Shown here piece after piece: positions 1 through 6,234 of a DNA stretch of 8,496 nt. Under the pieces are notes generated by a model. That model saw nothing but the letters and a program-made list of their open reading frames with translations. It did no database searches and had not been told where the DNA came from. The position numbers were made by a program, and so were the translations under genes. Each line of letters opens with the position of its first letter. Within the stretch, counting starts at the first letter, position 1. The DNA is taken from positions 1 through 8,496 of the forward strand of contig CADCOU010000120.1 in assembly GCA_902803155.1 (NCBI GenBank). The letters run 5' to 3'. Source of the DNA: an uncultured Lachnospiraceae bacterium. GTDB lineage: Bacteria > Bacillota > Clostridia > Lachnospirales > Lachnospiraceae.

Positions 1-53
1 AGTCCCATATCAAGCATATCTTTTCTGCAGATGGGTAAAAAACCGGAATTCAT
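1..53 (-). CDS. N-terminus of a leftward gene, probably YgiQ/UPF0313-family radical SAM protein (partial)
   Basis: Reading leftward from ATG at 53-51, the frame stays open to the window edge and gives 17 complete codons: MNSGFLPICRKDMLDMG. The pattern FLPxxRxDM near the start matches what I recall of YgiQ-type (UPF0313) radical SAM proteins, which open with FLPMSREEM-like residues before a GDAYVDHPSFG block. That block and the Cys cluster would lie outside the window, so the family call rests on about 12 residues. A modest Shine-Dalgarno (GAGG on the minus strand, about 10 nt upstream) and a very good minus-strand promoter at 121-148 support a real leftward gene. The alternative, that this DNA is the 3' end of a rightward gene, is weaker: the rightward frames stop at 38, 54 and 78 without a recognisable C-terminus. 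Confidence 0.5.
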   Translation of the reverse strand, partial: MNSGFLPICRKDMLDMG

Positions 54-103
54 GAGCACACCGCCTCAGAATAGATGACTCTGTCTGCCGGGCAGGACAG
101 GAC

Positions 104-131
104 GGAATGATATCACTGGAATTATATCACA
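104..131. repeat. Tandem 14-bp direct repeat in the divergent promoter region
   Basis: GGAATGATATCACT (104-117) is followed directly by GGAATTATATCACA (118-131), identical at 12 of 14 positions. The second copy contains the leftward -10 element; the first offers a degenerate second -10 (TATCAT on the minus strand). It may be a small duplication of the promoter core or paired half-sites for a regulator. Confidence 0.6.
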
Positions 132-148
132 GGATGGCTCTTGCGCAA
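121..148 (-). promoter_or_regulatory. Leftward extended -10 promoter for the gene at 1-53
   Basis: On the minus strand there is a perfect extended -10, TGATATAAT (complement of 121-129). Sixteen bases upstream lies TTGCGC (complement of 143-148) as a weak -35. Transcription would start near 114, giving a leader of about 60 nt before the ATG at 53. The -35 is one half of the palindrome TTGCGCAA, also used by the rightward promoter. Confidence 0.55.
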
Positions 149-169
149 AAAGAGAGGGATTCCTAAAAT
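141..169 (+). promoter_or_regulatory. Rightward promoter for the ABC exporter
   Basis: TTGCGC (141-146) is followed after exactly 17 bases by TAAAAT (164-169), a five-of-six match to the sigma-A -10. Transcription would start near 176, leaving a leader of about 45 nt before the ATG at 222. The -35 overlaps the leftward promoter's -35 in the palindrome 141-148, so the two promoters may compete for polymerase. Confidence 0.5.
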
Positions 170-221
170 GAGGATATGCGGTTGAGAAGCCGTGATGAAA
201 TGAACCGGGAGGAGGAAACAG

Positions 222-2123
222 ATGGCCGGAGGAAGAGGTCCGGGTCCGAGGGGACCGATGGGAAATGCATTTCTGACAGAAGAGGAGAAGGCGAATCAGC
301 CGAAGGTTACGCCGCAGCTGCTGAAGCGGATCTTCTCCTATCTGATGCCGTACAGGAAACAGCTTCTGCTGGTTCTGATCTGTATCGTGGTTTCTTCGTT
401 CATGAGCCTGATGCCCTCCATCTTGACGGGCAAGATTATCGATGAAGGCCTGATCAGACTGGACCTGAAAGCGCTGGTCTTCTATATCGTGCTGTCACTC
501 GCCGTAACATTCCTCGCGAATCTCATTGGCGTAGCGGAGAGCTATATCAATACCTGGATCGCACAGCATATCACCTATGACATGCGGAACCAGATGTACG
601 GCCATCTCCAGAAGATGTCCCAGCGTTTCTTCACAACAAACAACCAGGGAGATATCGTGACCCGCATGACGAGCGATATCGACGGAGTCCAGACGGTGAT
701 CGCGAACACATTTACAAGTATCCTGTCCAACGTGATCACACTGGTCATCGCCGCGATCGCAATGTTCCAGAAGAACTGGATCCTGGCCCTGGTCGGAATC
801 GTCATAGTCCCGCTGTTCACGCTTCCCACCAGAAGAGCGGGCAAGACGCGCTGGTCCCTGACCAATGAATCCCAGGCAGCCAATGACGAGATCAACGGCA
901 TCCTCAATGAGACGCTGTCCGTCAGCGGCCAGCTCCTGGTGAAGCTGTTCGGGAAGGAGAAATACGAATACGACCGGTATGAGAAGATCAATAAGAAGAT
1001 GATTGGTCTCAATATCCGGGAGCGGATGGCAGGCAGGTGGTTTCTTGTCATACTGACGACATTTACCAGCATCGGGCCGATGCTGATCTATCTGGTCGGC
1101 GGGATCCTGATGATCCGGTATGACCATAACCTGACCGTCGGTGACATCACCGTTCTGGTAGCGCTGCTCGGAAAGATGTACATGCCGGTGAACAGCCTGC
1201 TGAACATCCAGGTGGAATGGATCCGCTCCATGTCGCTTTTCTCCAGGATCTTTGATTACTTTGACATACCGGTGGAGATCGAAAATGCGCCGGATGCGGT
1301 AATTCCTGCGGAAGTGAAGGGAGAGGTGGAATTCAGCCACGTCGGATTTGCCTATGAGGAACCGAACCGTATCCTGAAGGACATCAGCTTCAGACTGGAG
1401 GCAGGGAAGAGTATCGCGATCGTCGGACCGTCAGGTTCCGGAAAGAGTACGATCATCAACCTGATCCCGAGACTGTATGATGTCGGGGAAGGGTCGGTCA
1501 CGTTTGACGGGATCGATGTGCGGAAACTGGATCTGACTTTCCTGCGAAGTCAGGTCGGAGTCGTGTCCCAGGAGACCTACCTGTTTAACGGGACGATCCG
1601 GGAGAACCTGCTATACGCGAAGCCGGATGCGACTGAGGAAGAGATGGTCGAAGCGCTGAAGAAAGCAAACATCTATGACTTTGTGGAGAAACAGGAAGAA
1701 GGCCTGGATACCCAGGTCGGAAACCGCGGACTGAAGCTGTCCGGGGGAGAGAAACAGAGAATATCGATCGCGAGGATCCTTCTGAAGGATCCGACTATCT
1801 TTATATTTGACGAAGCGACCTCCGCCCTGGATTCGATCTCGGAGCAGAAGATCCAGGAAGCGATCGATCCGATCATCGAGACCCGGACCAGCATCCTGAT
1901 CGCGCACCGCCTGTCCACAATCCTTGCCGCAGACGAGATTCTGGTCGTGAAAGACGGAACGATCGCAGAGCGTGGACAGCACAAGGATCTGGTAAGCGCG
2001 GGCGGCGTCTATCAGGAACTGTACGAAACACAGTTCTCCAGGGCGCTCATTCCGCAGGAAGAGGAAGGACTGTCCGAACTGGAGCAGTATATCTGGGGTA
2101 CGCAGCCGGCTGACGAGCCATAA
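222..2123 (+). CDS. ABC exporter, fused transmembrane and ATPase domains (multidrug/lipid type)
   Basis: A 633-residue half-transporter that should work as a dimer, driving ATP-dependent export of drugs, lipids or peptides across the cytoplasmic membrane. The Gly/Pro/Arg-rich start (residues 3-14) is followed by six predicted membrane segments near 47-66, 84-104, 163-182, 185-203, 272-294 and 308-328. The ATPase domain is complete: A-loop Tyr378, Walker A GPSGSGKST 402-410, Q-loop Gln450, signature LSGGE 506-510, Walker B Asp530 with catalytic Glu531, and H-loop His562. All ATP-site residues are consensus, unlike the degenerate half of many heterodimeric exporters, so a homodimer is plausible. 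No second ABC gene is visible beside it. The start is set by AGGAGG at 210-215, six bases before ATG. Substrate cannot be told from sequence. Confidence 0.95.
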   Translation: MAGGRGPGPRGPMGNAFLTEEEKANQPKVTPQLLKRIFSYLMPYRKQLLLVLICIVVSSFMSLMPSILTGKIIDEGLIRLDLKALVFYIVLSLAVTFLANLIGVAESYINTWIAQHITYDMRNQMYGHLQKMSQRFFTTNNQGDIVTRMTSDIDGVQTVIANTFTSILSNVITLVIAAIAMFQKNWILALVGIVIVPLFTLPTRRAGKTRWSLTNESQAANDEINGILNETLSVSGQLLVKLFGKEKYEYDRYEKINKKMIGLNIRERMAGRWFLVILTTFTSIGPMLIYLVGGILMIRYDHNLTVGDITVLVALLGKMYMPVNSLLNIQVEWIRSMSLFSRIFDYFDIPVEIENAPDAVIPAEVKGEVEFSHVGFAYEEPNRILKDISFRLEAGKSIAIVGPSGSGKSTIINLIPRLYDVGEGSVTFDGIDVRKLDLTFLRSQVGVVSQETYLFNGTIRENLLYAKPDATEEEMVEALKKANIYDFVEKQEEGLDTQVGNRGLKLSGGEKQRISIARILLKDPTIFIFDEATSALDSISEQKIQEAIDPIIETRTSILIAHRLSTILAADEILVVKDGTIAERGQHKDLVSAGGVYQELYETQFSRALIPQEEEGLSELEQYIWGTQPADEP

Positions 2124-2137
2124 TAAATGGTTTGATA

Positions 2138-2161
2138 AGAAAGAGGCTTCATCTTCTTTTT
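2138..2161. terminator. Weak A/T-rich stem between convergent ABC and MATE genes
   Basis: Nine pairs (two G-U) can form between 2138-2146 and 2153-2161 around a CTTCAT loop. The T-run TTTTT at 2157-2161 is part of the right arm. It sits in the 45-bp gap between the two convergent stop codons, where a shared terminator would be expected. It is a weak stem, so opposing transcripts may overlap. Confidence 0.35.
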
Positions 2162-2168
2162 GCTTTGG

Positions 2169-3563
2169 TCAGTGTTCATCTGCCGGAGGATTTGTCTCAT
2201 GAAGAGGGCGGTTCCACCGCAGCATGAAGTACACAACCTCGGCGATGCAGCAGGTGATCCATCCGACCGGATACCCGAATCCGATCACATAGGGATTGTA
2301 AGCGATGCGTGATCCGATAAAGAGGTAGATCTGCCGGATCACCACGAAGCATGCCAGCATGCAGTACATCGGGGCTTTGGAGTCCCCGCGCCCGCGCAGG
2401 GCGCCTGCAAGCACATGATTGATGGCGTTGAACACCAGAAAGAAGGTGTTCATACGAAGGAACAGGGAGCCGTAATAAATCACGGACTCATCACTTGAGA
2501 ACAGACCGGTCGCCTGGGGGGCGAATGCTGTAAGCAGCGCAGCTATGACGAAGGTTACGAGCACAGCCGCCTGCAGGGAGCGGACAGTCCCCTTATTGAC
2601 ACGGTCTTCTTTTTTTGCGCCGATGTTCTGGCTTACAAAGGTCGTTGCCGCCTGGTTGAGGCTTGTCATCGGGAGGAAGATGAAAGAATCCAGCTTGTTG
2701 TAGCTTGCCCAGCCGGCCATACACGCGGAACCGAATCCGTTGATGTAGGACTGCACGAACACATTGGACACGGAAGTAATCATGGACTGGATACCTGCGG
2801 GAAGCCCGATCGCCATGATCCGTTTCAGGATATCCATATCGATCCGGAGATCCTTCCAGGTCAGCTTATAGATATCGTCTGTCTTCGTCAGAAGAAGCAG
2901 CACGAGAACTGCGGACAGGAACTGGGAGAGGATCGTCGCCCAGGCCGCGCCTGCGATCCCTGCCTTGAAGACGATAACGAATATCAGATCGAGCACTGTG
3001 TTCAGGATGCTCGTGAAGATCAGGAAATACAGAGGCCTTGCGGTATCCCCGACTGCCCGGAGGATACCGCTTCCCATATTGTAGATGAGAAGTCCCAGGC
3101 TGCCTGCGAAATAGATCTGCAGATACAGCTGCGCCTGACCAAACACATCATCAGGCGTTGCCATGAGCCGCAGCATGGCGGGGACGAGAGCGATTCCGGC
3201 AAAGGTGAAGAAGACGCCGAACAGAAATGTGATGGCAATGGTCGTCTCAACCGCCCGGTGAAGGAGATCCGGTTTCTTTGCGCCGAAATAGTTGCCGATC
3301 ACGACGCCTCCTCCGATGGCTACCCCGTTGAAGAAAAAGATCATGATATTCACGATCATGGTCGTAGACCCGATCGCGGCAAGAGCTTCCTTGCCCACAA
3401 AATTGCCGACCACGATGGAGTCAACCGTGTTGTAGAGCATCTGGAAAACATTTCCGAAGAGGAGCGGCAGGGAGAACGCGATGAGATGCCGAAGGATCGG
3501 ACCCTCGGTCATGTCACGTGTTGTAGTGCCGTGTGCGGCGTGATGATGCGGGAATATGTTCAA
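2169..3563 (-). CDS. MATE-family multidrug efflux transporter (TTG start)
   Basis: A 464-residue polytopic protein of normal MATE length (about 12 membrane helices). MATE pumps expel cationic drugs in exchange for Na+ or H+. Typical features are the opening MTEGPILRHLIAFSLPLLFGN (residues 18-38), the first-helix segment YNTVDSIVVG with its conserved Asp48, and the mid-protein GLPAGIQSMI segment that opens the second half. I place the start at TTG 3563-3561 because AGAGGAAAGG lies about seven bases upstream on the minus strand and a strong promoter sits just beyond. Longer in-frame starts (ATG near 3602, TTG 3704) lie at or before the predicted transcription start. ATG 3512 is possible but has no Shine-Dalgarno. 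With the TTG start the N-terminus carries a His cluster, HHHAAH at residues 6-11. Drug specificity cannot be inferred. Confidence 0.93.
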   Translation of the reverse strand: MNIFPHHHAAHGTTTRDMTEGPILRHLIAFSLPLLFGNVFQMLYNTVDSIVVGNFVGKEALAAIGSTTMIVNIMIFFFNGVAIGGGVVIGNYFGAKKPDLLHRAVETTIAITFLFGVFFTFAGIALVPAMLRLMATPDDVFGQAQLYLQIYFAGSLGLLIYNMGSGILRAVGDTARPLYFLIFTSILNTVLDLIFVIVFKAGIAGAAWATILSQFLSAVLVLLLLTKTDDIYKLTWKDLRIDMDILKRIMAIGLPAGIQSMITSVSNVFVQSYINGFGSACMAGWASYNKLDSFIFLPMTSLNQAATTFVSQNIGAKKEDRVNKGTVRSLQAAVLVTFVIAALLTAFAPQATGLFSSDESVIYYGSLFLRMNTFFLVFNAINHVLAGALRGRGDSKAPMYCMLACFVVIRQIYLFIGSRIAYNPYVIGFGYPVGWITCCIAEVVYFMLRWNRPLHETNPPADEH

Positions 3564-3603
3564 AATAAAACCTTTCCTCTTGATTACCTGTGATCGCAGC
3601 ATG

Positions 3604-3612
3604 ATTATACCA
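3604..3612 (-). promoter_or_regulatory. Extended -10 promoter for the MATE gene
   Basis: The minus strand reads TGGTATAAT, a perfect extended -10 (TGn plus TATAAT). No good -35 is seen at 16-18 bases, which is normal for extended -10 promoters. Transcription would start near 3597, about 35 nt upstream of the TTG start codon. Confidence 0.6.
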
Positions 3613-3663
3613 TGATTTTCAGGCGGCGCCGGAAATGCTAAGAAAAAAATAAGACGTGTTTTA

Positions 3664-3692
3664 TTGAACCTGTCGGAAATAAATGATATGTA
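3664..3692 (+). promoter_or_regulatory. Possible promoter for the exported protein gene
   Basis: TTGAAC (3664-3669, four of six) is separated by 17 bases from TATGTA (3687-3692, three of six), the latter preceded by a TGn extension. It is the best-placed pair in the gap but weak. A perfect TTGACA at 3698-3703 lacks any -10 partner. The leader would be about 75 nt. Confidence 0.3.
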
Positions 3693-3773
3693 TGTATTTG
3701 ACATATTGGCCGCGGGATCTTCCGCCTGAGACCTGACGAAAGAGTTCCGCGTATATTGAGCAAGGGGGTAAAG

Positions 3774-5330
3774 ATGAGAAGAAAACTCTTAGGGTTAGTC
3801 GGAATTGGAACAGCAGCTGTCCTGATGCTCTCGGGATTTGACTCTGCCATGACGGTAGAGGAGCTCCAGAATAATGCAATGGAAGCATTTAAAAGCGTGG
3901 AACAGTACAGCGGAGATTTCAACGCAGATGCCGACGTCGTTATGGCGATCTCGCAGGCAGGCGAGAACGGCGCACAGATGACGATGCCGTTGCAGGGGAA
4001 CGTTTCCGGACATTTTGCCATGACGAAAGAGCCGATCGGCGCAGCCATTGATATGGAATTCTCAGGATCCGGAGCAGGAATGGAAGGCTCCGGGAGCATG
4101 GAACTGTATCTGAAGGAAAATGAAGACGGAACCGGCATCAGCTATTTCCACGGGGTCATGAACGGAGAAGACAGCGGCTGGCAGGCCGGAGCGGTTTCCG
4201 CAGAGGATATGGCAAAGGCCAAAGAAGCCATGGACAAGGTCATGAACGGTGATGTGGATTCTTTCCTGGATGAGAATACTTCCCCGGATTCGGACCTGAA
4301 TGCGGAGCAGATAAAAGAGCTGATCGGAAAGTATAAGGAGACCTTCGGCGCGGCAGTGCAGCTCAGCCCGGAGGCAGCGGACGTGAACGGACATGAGTGC
4401 TATGAAGTCGTTCTGGATATTACCGGAGACGTGCTGACCGGAGCGATCAGTGACGTCGCAGAGGTTGCAGGAGAAACACTGGATGACAGCACACTCGCAA
4501 TTGTCCAGATGGTGGCAAGCGTTCTGGACATCAAGGTTGTGGCAGATTATGATGTGGAGACCTTCCTCCCGGTCGCAGGAGCAGTGGATCTGACCGGTTC
4601 TGATTTCTCCATGCTCTCTCAGATTGCTGCAAGTATGATGGGCAGCGATGAGATCGGCGGCGTGGATCTGACCGTCAATGCGCTCGGAGCACAGTTCAAT
4701 GCTTCTTATGACGATGTTGACATCACGATTCCGGATGAGGCACTTGAAGCAGAAGTAGTTGATGCAGGCGCGGCGCTTGGTTCGGTTGTCGGCGGAGTGA
4801 CCGGAACATCTTCGGGCGGCGATTCCAGCCTGACAGCTGACGAAGCAACCCTGAACGAGGATGGAAGCTATCATCTGGAGTATTCCACCTTTGACGGCGA
4901 GACACTGGCTGCAGACATAACGGTTCCGGAAGGAATGAATATGTCATACAGCGGCAGTTCCTATATCGCATTTGCTGATGAGGATTATAATAATGACGTC
5001 CACTATTCACTGGAGGCTTATTCCAACGCGGATGAGGCGCTGGAAAGCTCGCTCAGCACCTCCTACATGGAAGGAGACGAGAACTATTCGGATATCGAAG
5101 TCTCCGACGTTGCAGAGGTGACGCTGGAGGACGGAACCACAGTGAAGTATGCAAGCATCAGCTATAAGTACTCTGACACGCCGATCGGCAGCACCTATGC
5201 CGCAATTCCTGTCGGAGATGACATGTCGGTACTTATCCAGCTCAGCTTCCACGATGATAGTTATAAGCTCGTACAGGCGACGGAAGAGGATGTCGTGGCC
5301 AGCGCGGCTAACGTAAAGATCGCGGGATAA
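3774..5330 (+). CDS. Large acidic exported protein, DUF6612/LolA-LppX-like, lacking the lipobox cysteine
   Basis: A 518-residue protein of unknown function. A charged start (MRRK) and hydrophobic stretch (residues 5-21) form an export signal. The following LMLSGFDSA looks like a Firmicutes lipoprotein box, except that Phe22 (TTT at 3837-3839) replaces the obligatory Cys, and no clean signal peptidase I site follows. It may be a membrane-anchored or non-lipidated exported protein. Residues about 28-330 alternate short amphipathic strands and acidic loops, starting with VEELQNNAMEAFKSVEQYSGDFNADAD. This resembles LolA/LppX-fold families such as DUF6612; that match is from memory and uncertain. 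A Gly/Ser linker near 345-357 leads to a second beta-rich domain (about 358-518). The start is ATG 3774, with AGGGGGT just upstream; the in-frame TTG at 3756 lies before that ribosome site. The gene is divergent from the MATE pump. Confidence 0.85.
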   Translation: MRRKLLGLVGIGTAAVLMLSGFDSAMTVEELQNNAMEAFKSVEQYSGDFNADADVVMAISQAGENGAQMTMPLQGNVSGHFAMTKEPIGAAIDMEFSGSGAGMEGSGSMELYLKENEDGTGISYFHGVMNGEDSGWQAGAVSAEDMAKAKEAMDKVMNGDVDSFLDENTSPDSDLNAEQIKELIGKYKETFGAAVQLSPEAADVNGHECYEVVLDITGDVLTGAISDVAEVAGETLDDSTLAIVQMVASVLDIKVVADYDVETFLPVAGAVDLTGSDFSMLSQIAASMMGSDEIGGVDLTVNALGAQFNASYDDVDITIPDEALEAEVVDAGAALGSVVGGVTGTSSGGDSSLTADEATLNEDGSYHLEYSTFDGETLAADITVPEGMNMSYSGSSYIAFADEDYNNDVHYSLEAYSNADEALESSLSTSYMEGDENYSDIEVSDVAEVTLEDGTTVKYASISYKYSDTPIGSTYAAIPVGDDMSVLIQLSFHDDSYKLVQATEEDVVASAANVKIAG

Positions 5331-5341
5331 CGGTACAGACT

Positions 5342-5395
5342 GGTTATTGAGGAATAACCGATGAAGACAGCCGCTGCAGGATTGCAGCGGCTGTC
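5342..5395. terminator. Two tandem perfect hairpins after the exported protein gene
   Basis: Stem one pairs GGTTATT (5342-5348) with AATAACC (5353-5359) around GAGG. Stem two pairs 13 bases, GACAGCCGCTGCA (5366-5378), with their exact complement (5383-5395) around GGAT. They begin 11 bases after the stop codon. Neither is followed by a T-run, so this is not a classic intrinsic terminator. It could be a transcript-end stabiliser, attenuator or processing site between this gene and the HAD gene, for which no separate promoter was found. Confidence 0.55.
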
Positions 5396-5444
5396 GTGTC
5401 AGTGCCGTCATGGCAGGCCGGACAGGAAATGCAGGGAGACGGTT

Positions 5445-6080
5445 ATGATTCGCAATATAATATTTGACGTGGGATATGTTTTGCTTGATTATACCTGGAA
5501 GAAGACCTTCGCCGAGCAGTATGGCGGAGATATCGCAGATCTTCTGGGGCGTAGCCTGTTCGGCGGAGGCATCCCGGTCGGAGAGCGCGGGATGTGGGAC
5601 CTGTATGACAACGGGCTGGTCACGGATGAGGAGATCCGCAGCGCCTGCTTTTCCCGCCATCCCGATCACAGGGAGATCCTGGAGTGGTTCTTTGACAATC
5701 CGCTCAGCTGGTGTACTGTGCGCCACGACCTGGCAGACCTGATCGCTCCGCTCAAGGAAAAGGGCTATCGCGTCTATCTGCTTTCCAACTACCCGGAGAC
5801 ACTCTGGAAGATACATGTCCGCTCGAGGGATTTCTATCCTCTGATCGACGGTGAGACCGTATCCTGGGCAGAGCATTTCGGAAAACCGGAAGAGCGGTTC
5901 TACCGGACTCTCCTTACGCGCTACGACCTTAACGCGGAGGAATGCCTGTTCCTGGACGACCGGGCAGAAAATACACAGATCGCTGAGGCACTGGGCTTTC
6001 AGACGATCACGCTGGACAGCCCGGAGTCAAGAGAAGACGCGGTCAGGTATCTGACGGAACTTCCGGATTCTGCAATCTGA
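5445..6080 (+). CDS. HAD-superfamily subfamily IA hydrolase, probable sugar-phosphate phosphatase (YihX-like)
   Basis: A 211-residue cytoplasmic phosphatase-type protein. All four HAD motifs are visible: motif I FDVGYVLLD with nucleophile Asp8, motif II LLSN with Ser114, motif III Lys147 in FGKPEERFY, and motif IV FLDDRAEN with Asp171-Asp172. Gly10 replaces the second Asp of the usual DxDx(T/V). This DxGxV form is standard in the YihX-type branch of subfamily IA, so activity is expected. Residues about 17-90 would be the helical cap that sets specificity. YihX acts on alpha-glucose-1-phosphate; the substrate here is unknown. ATG 5445 is preferred over in-frame ATG 5361 because GGGAGA lies just upstream, the protein then begins at motif I as usual, and the extra 28 residues would be encoded through the preceding hairpin. 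Confidence 0.9.
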   Translation: MIRNIIFDVGYVLLDYTWKKTFAEQYGGDIADLLGRSLFGGGIPVGERGMWDLYDNGLVTDEEIRSACFSRHPDHREILEWFFDNPLSWCTVRHDLADLIAPLKEKGYRVYLLSNYPETLWKIHVRSRDFYPLIDGETVSWAEHFGKPEERFYRTLLTRYDLNAEECLFLDDRAENTQIAEALGFQTITLDSPESREDAVRYLTELPDSAI

Positions 6081-6095
6081 CAGAATGCAAAACGT

Positions 6096-6132
6096 ACCGT
6101 CCGGGTCCGGGAAAGGGATCCGGACGGTTTTT
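6096..6132 (+). terminator. Strong intrinsic terminator after the HAD gene
   Basis: ACCGTCCGG (6096-6104) pairs perfectly with CCGGACGGT (6120-6128). The stem extends inward by four more pairs (one G-U) to a loop of about 7 nt, and a run of five T follows (6128-6132). It begins 15 bases after the stop codon, closing this transcription unit. Confidence 0.88.
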
Positions 6133-6136
6133 ATGC

Positions 6137-6166
6137 AGGACAAAAGAAGAATACTTATGGTAAAAT
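6137..6166 (+). promoter_or_regulatory. Promoter for the alcohol dehydrogenase unit
   Basis: AGGACA (6137-6142, four of six) is followed after 18 bases by TAAAAT (6161-6166) with a TGG extension at 6158-6160. Transcription would start near 6173, inside a small hairpin, about 60 nt before the ATG at 6235. Confidence 0.5.
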
Positions 6167-6187
6167 ACTACTGAAAGCAGTAAGTAT
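6165..6187. promoter_or_regulatory. Operator-like inverted repeat at the alcohol dehydrogenase start site
   Basis: ATACTACTG (6165-6173) and CAGTAAGTAT (6178-6187) form nine pairs with a single bulged A around an AAAG loop. The right arm TAAGTAT also matches ATACTTA at 6151-6157, so two alternative inverted pairings bracket the -10. The position, from the -10 to about +14, suits a repressor site. Confidence 0.4.
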
Positions 6188-6234
6188 CATCGAAGCCGGC
6201 GGTAGAATAACATCAGGAAAACAGAGGGTGTTGT

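Noticed and set aside
8..30. Alternative ATGs (17-15, 8-6) for the leftward gene
   Set aside because: They would drop the FLPxxRxDM segment that gives the family resemblance.
1..78. Possible C-terminal tail of a rightward gene, ending at TGA 76-78 or TAA 36-38
   Set aside because: Neither tail is recognisable, whereas the minus-strand reading has a start codon, family-like residues and a promoter.
176..445. Arg/Glu-rich 89-codon frame overlapping the start of the ABC exporter
   Set aside because: It lies in another frame inside the ABC coding sequence, has no Shine-Dalgarno and begins at the predicted transcript start.
3698..3703. Perfect TTGACA -35 hexamer
   Set aside because: No -10-like hexamer lies 15-19 bases downstream; the region there is GC-rich (CCGCCTG).
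3564..3704. Longer in-frame N-terminal extension of the MATE protein
   Set aside because: The extended -10 promoter lies inside this stretch and the added residues do not resemble a MATE N-terminus.
4062..4874. Leftward Cys/His-rich open frame (270 codons)
   Set aside because: The Cys/His content reflects the complement of the acidic, Ala-rich exported protein's codons; it has no ribosome site or recognisable domain.
5361..5444. N-terminal extension of the HAD protein from ATG 5361
   Set aside because: It would be translated through a perfect 13-bp hairpin and lacks a fitting Shine-Dalgarno, and HAD proteins of this type start right at motif I.
5007..5876. Long leftward open frame (289 codons) across the exported protein and HAD genes
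   Set aside because: It is antisense to two well-supported genes and its translation shows no family features.
5445..6080. HAD protein considered inactive because motif I lacks the second Asp
   Set aside because: The DxGxV form is normal in the YihX-type branch of HAD subfamily IA, and the other motifs are intact.
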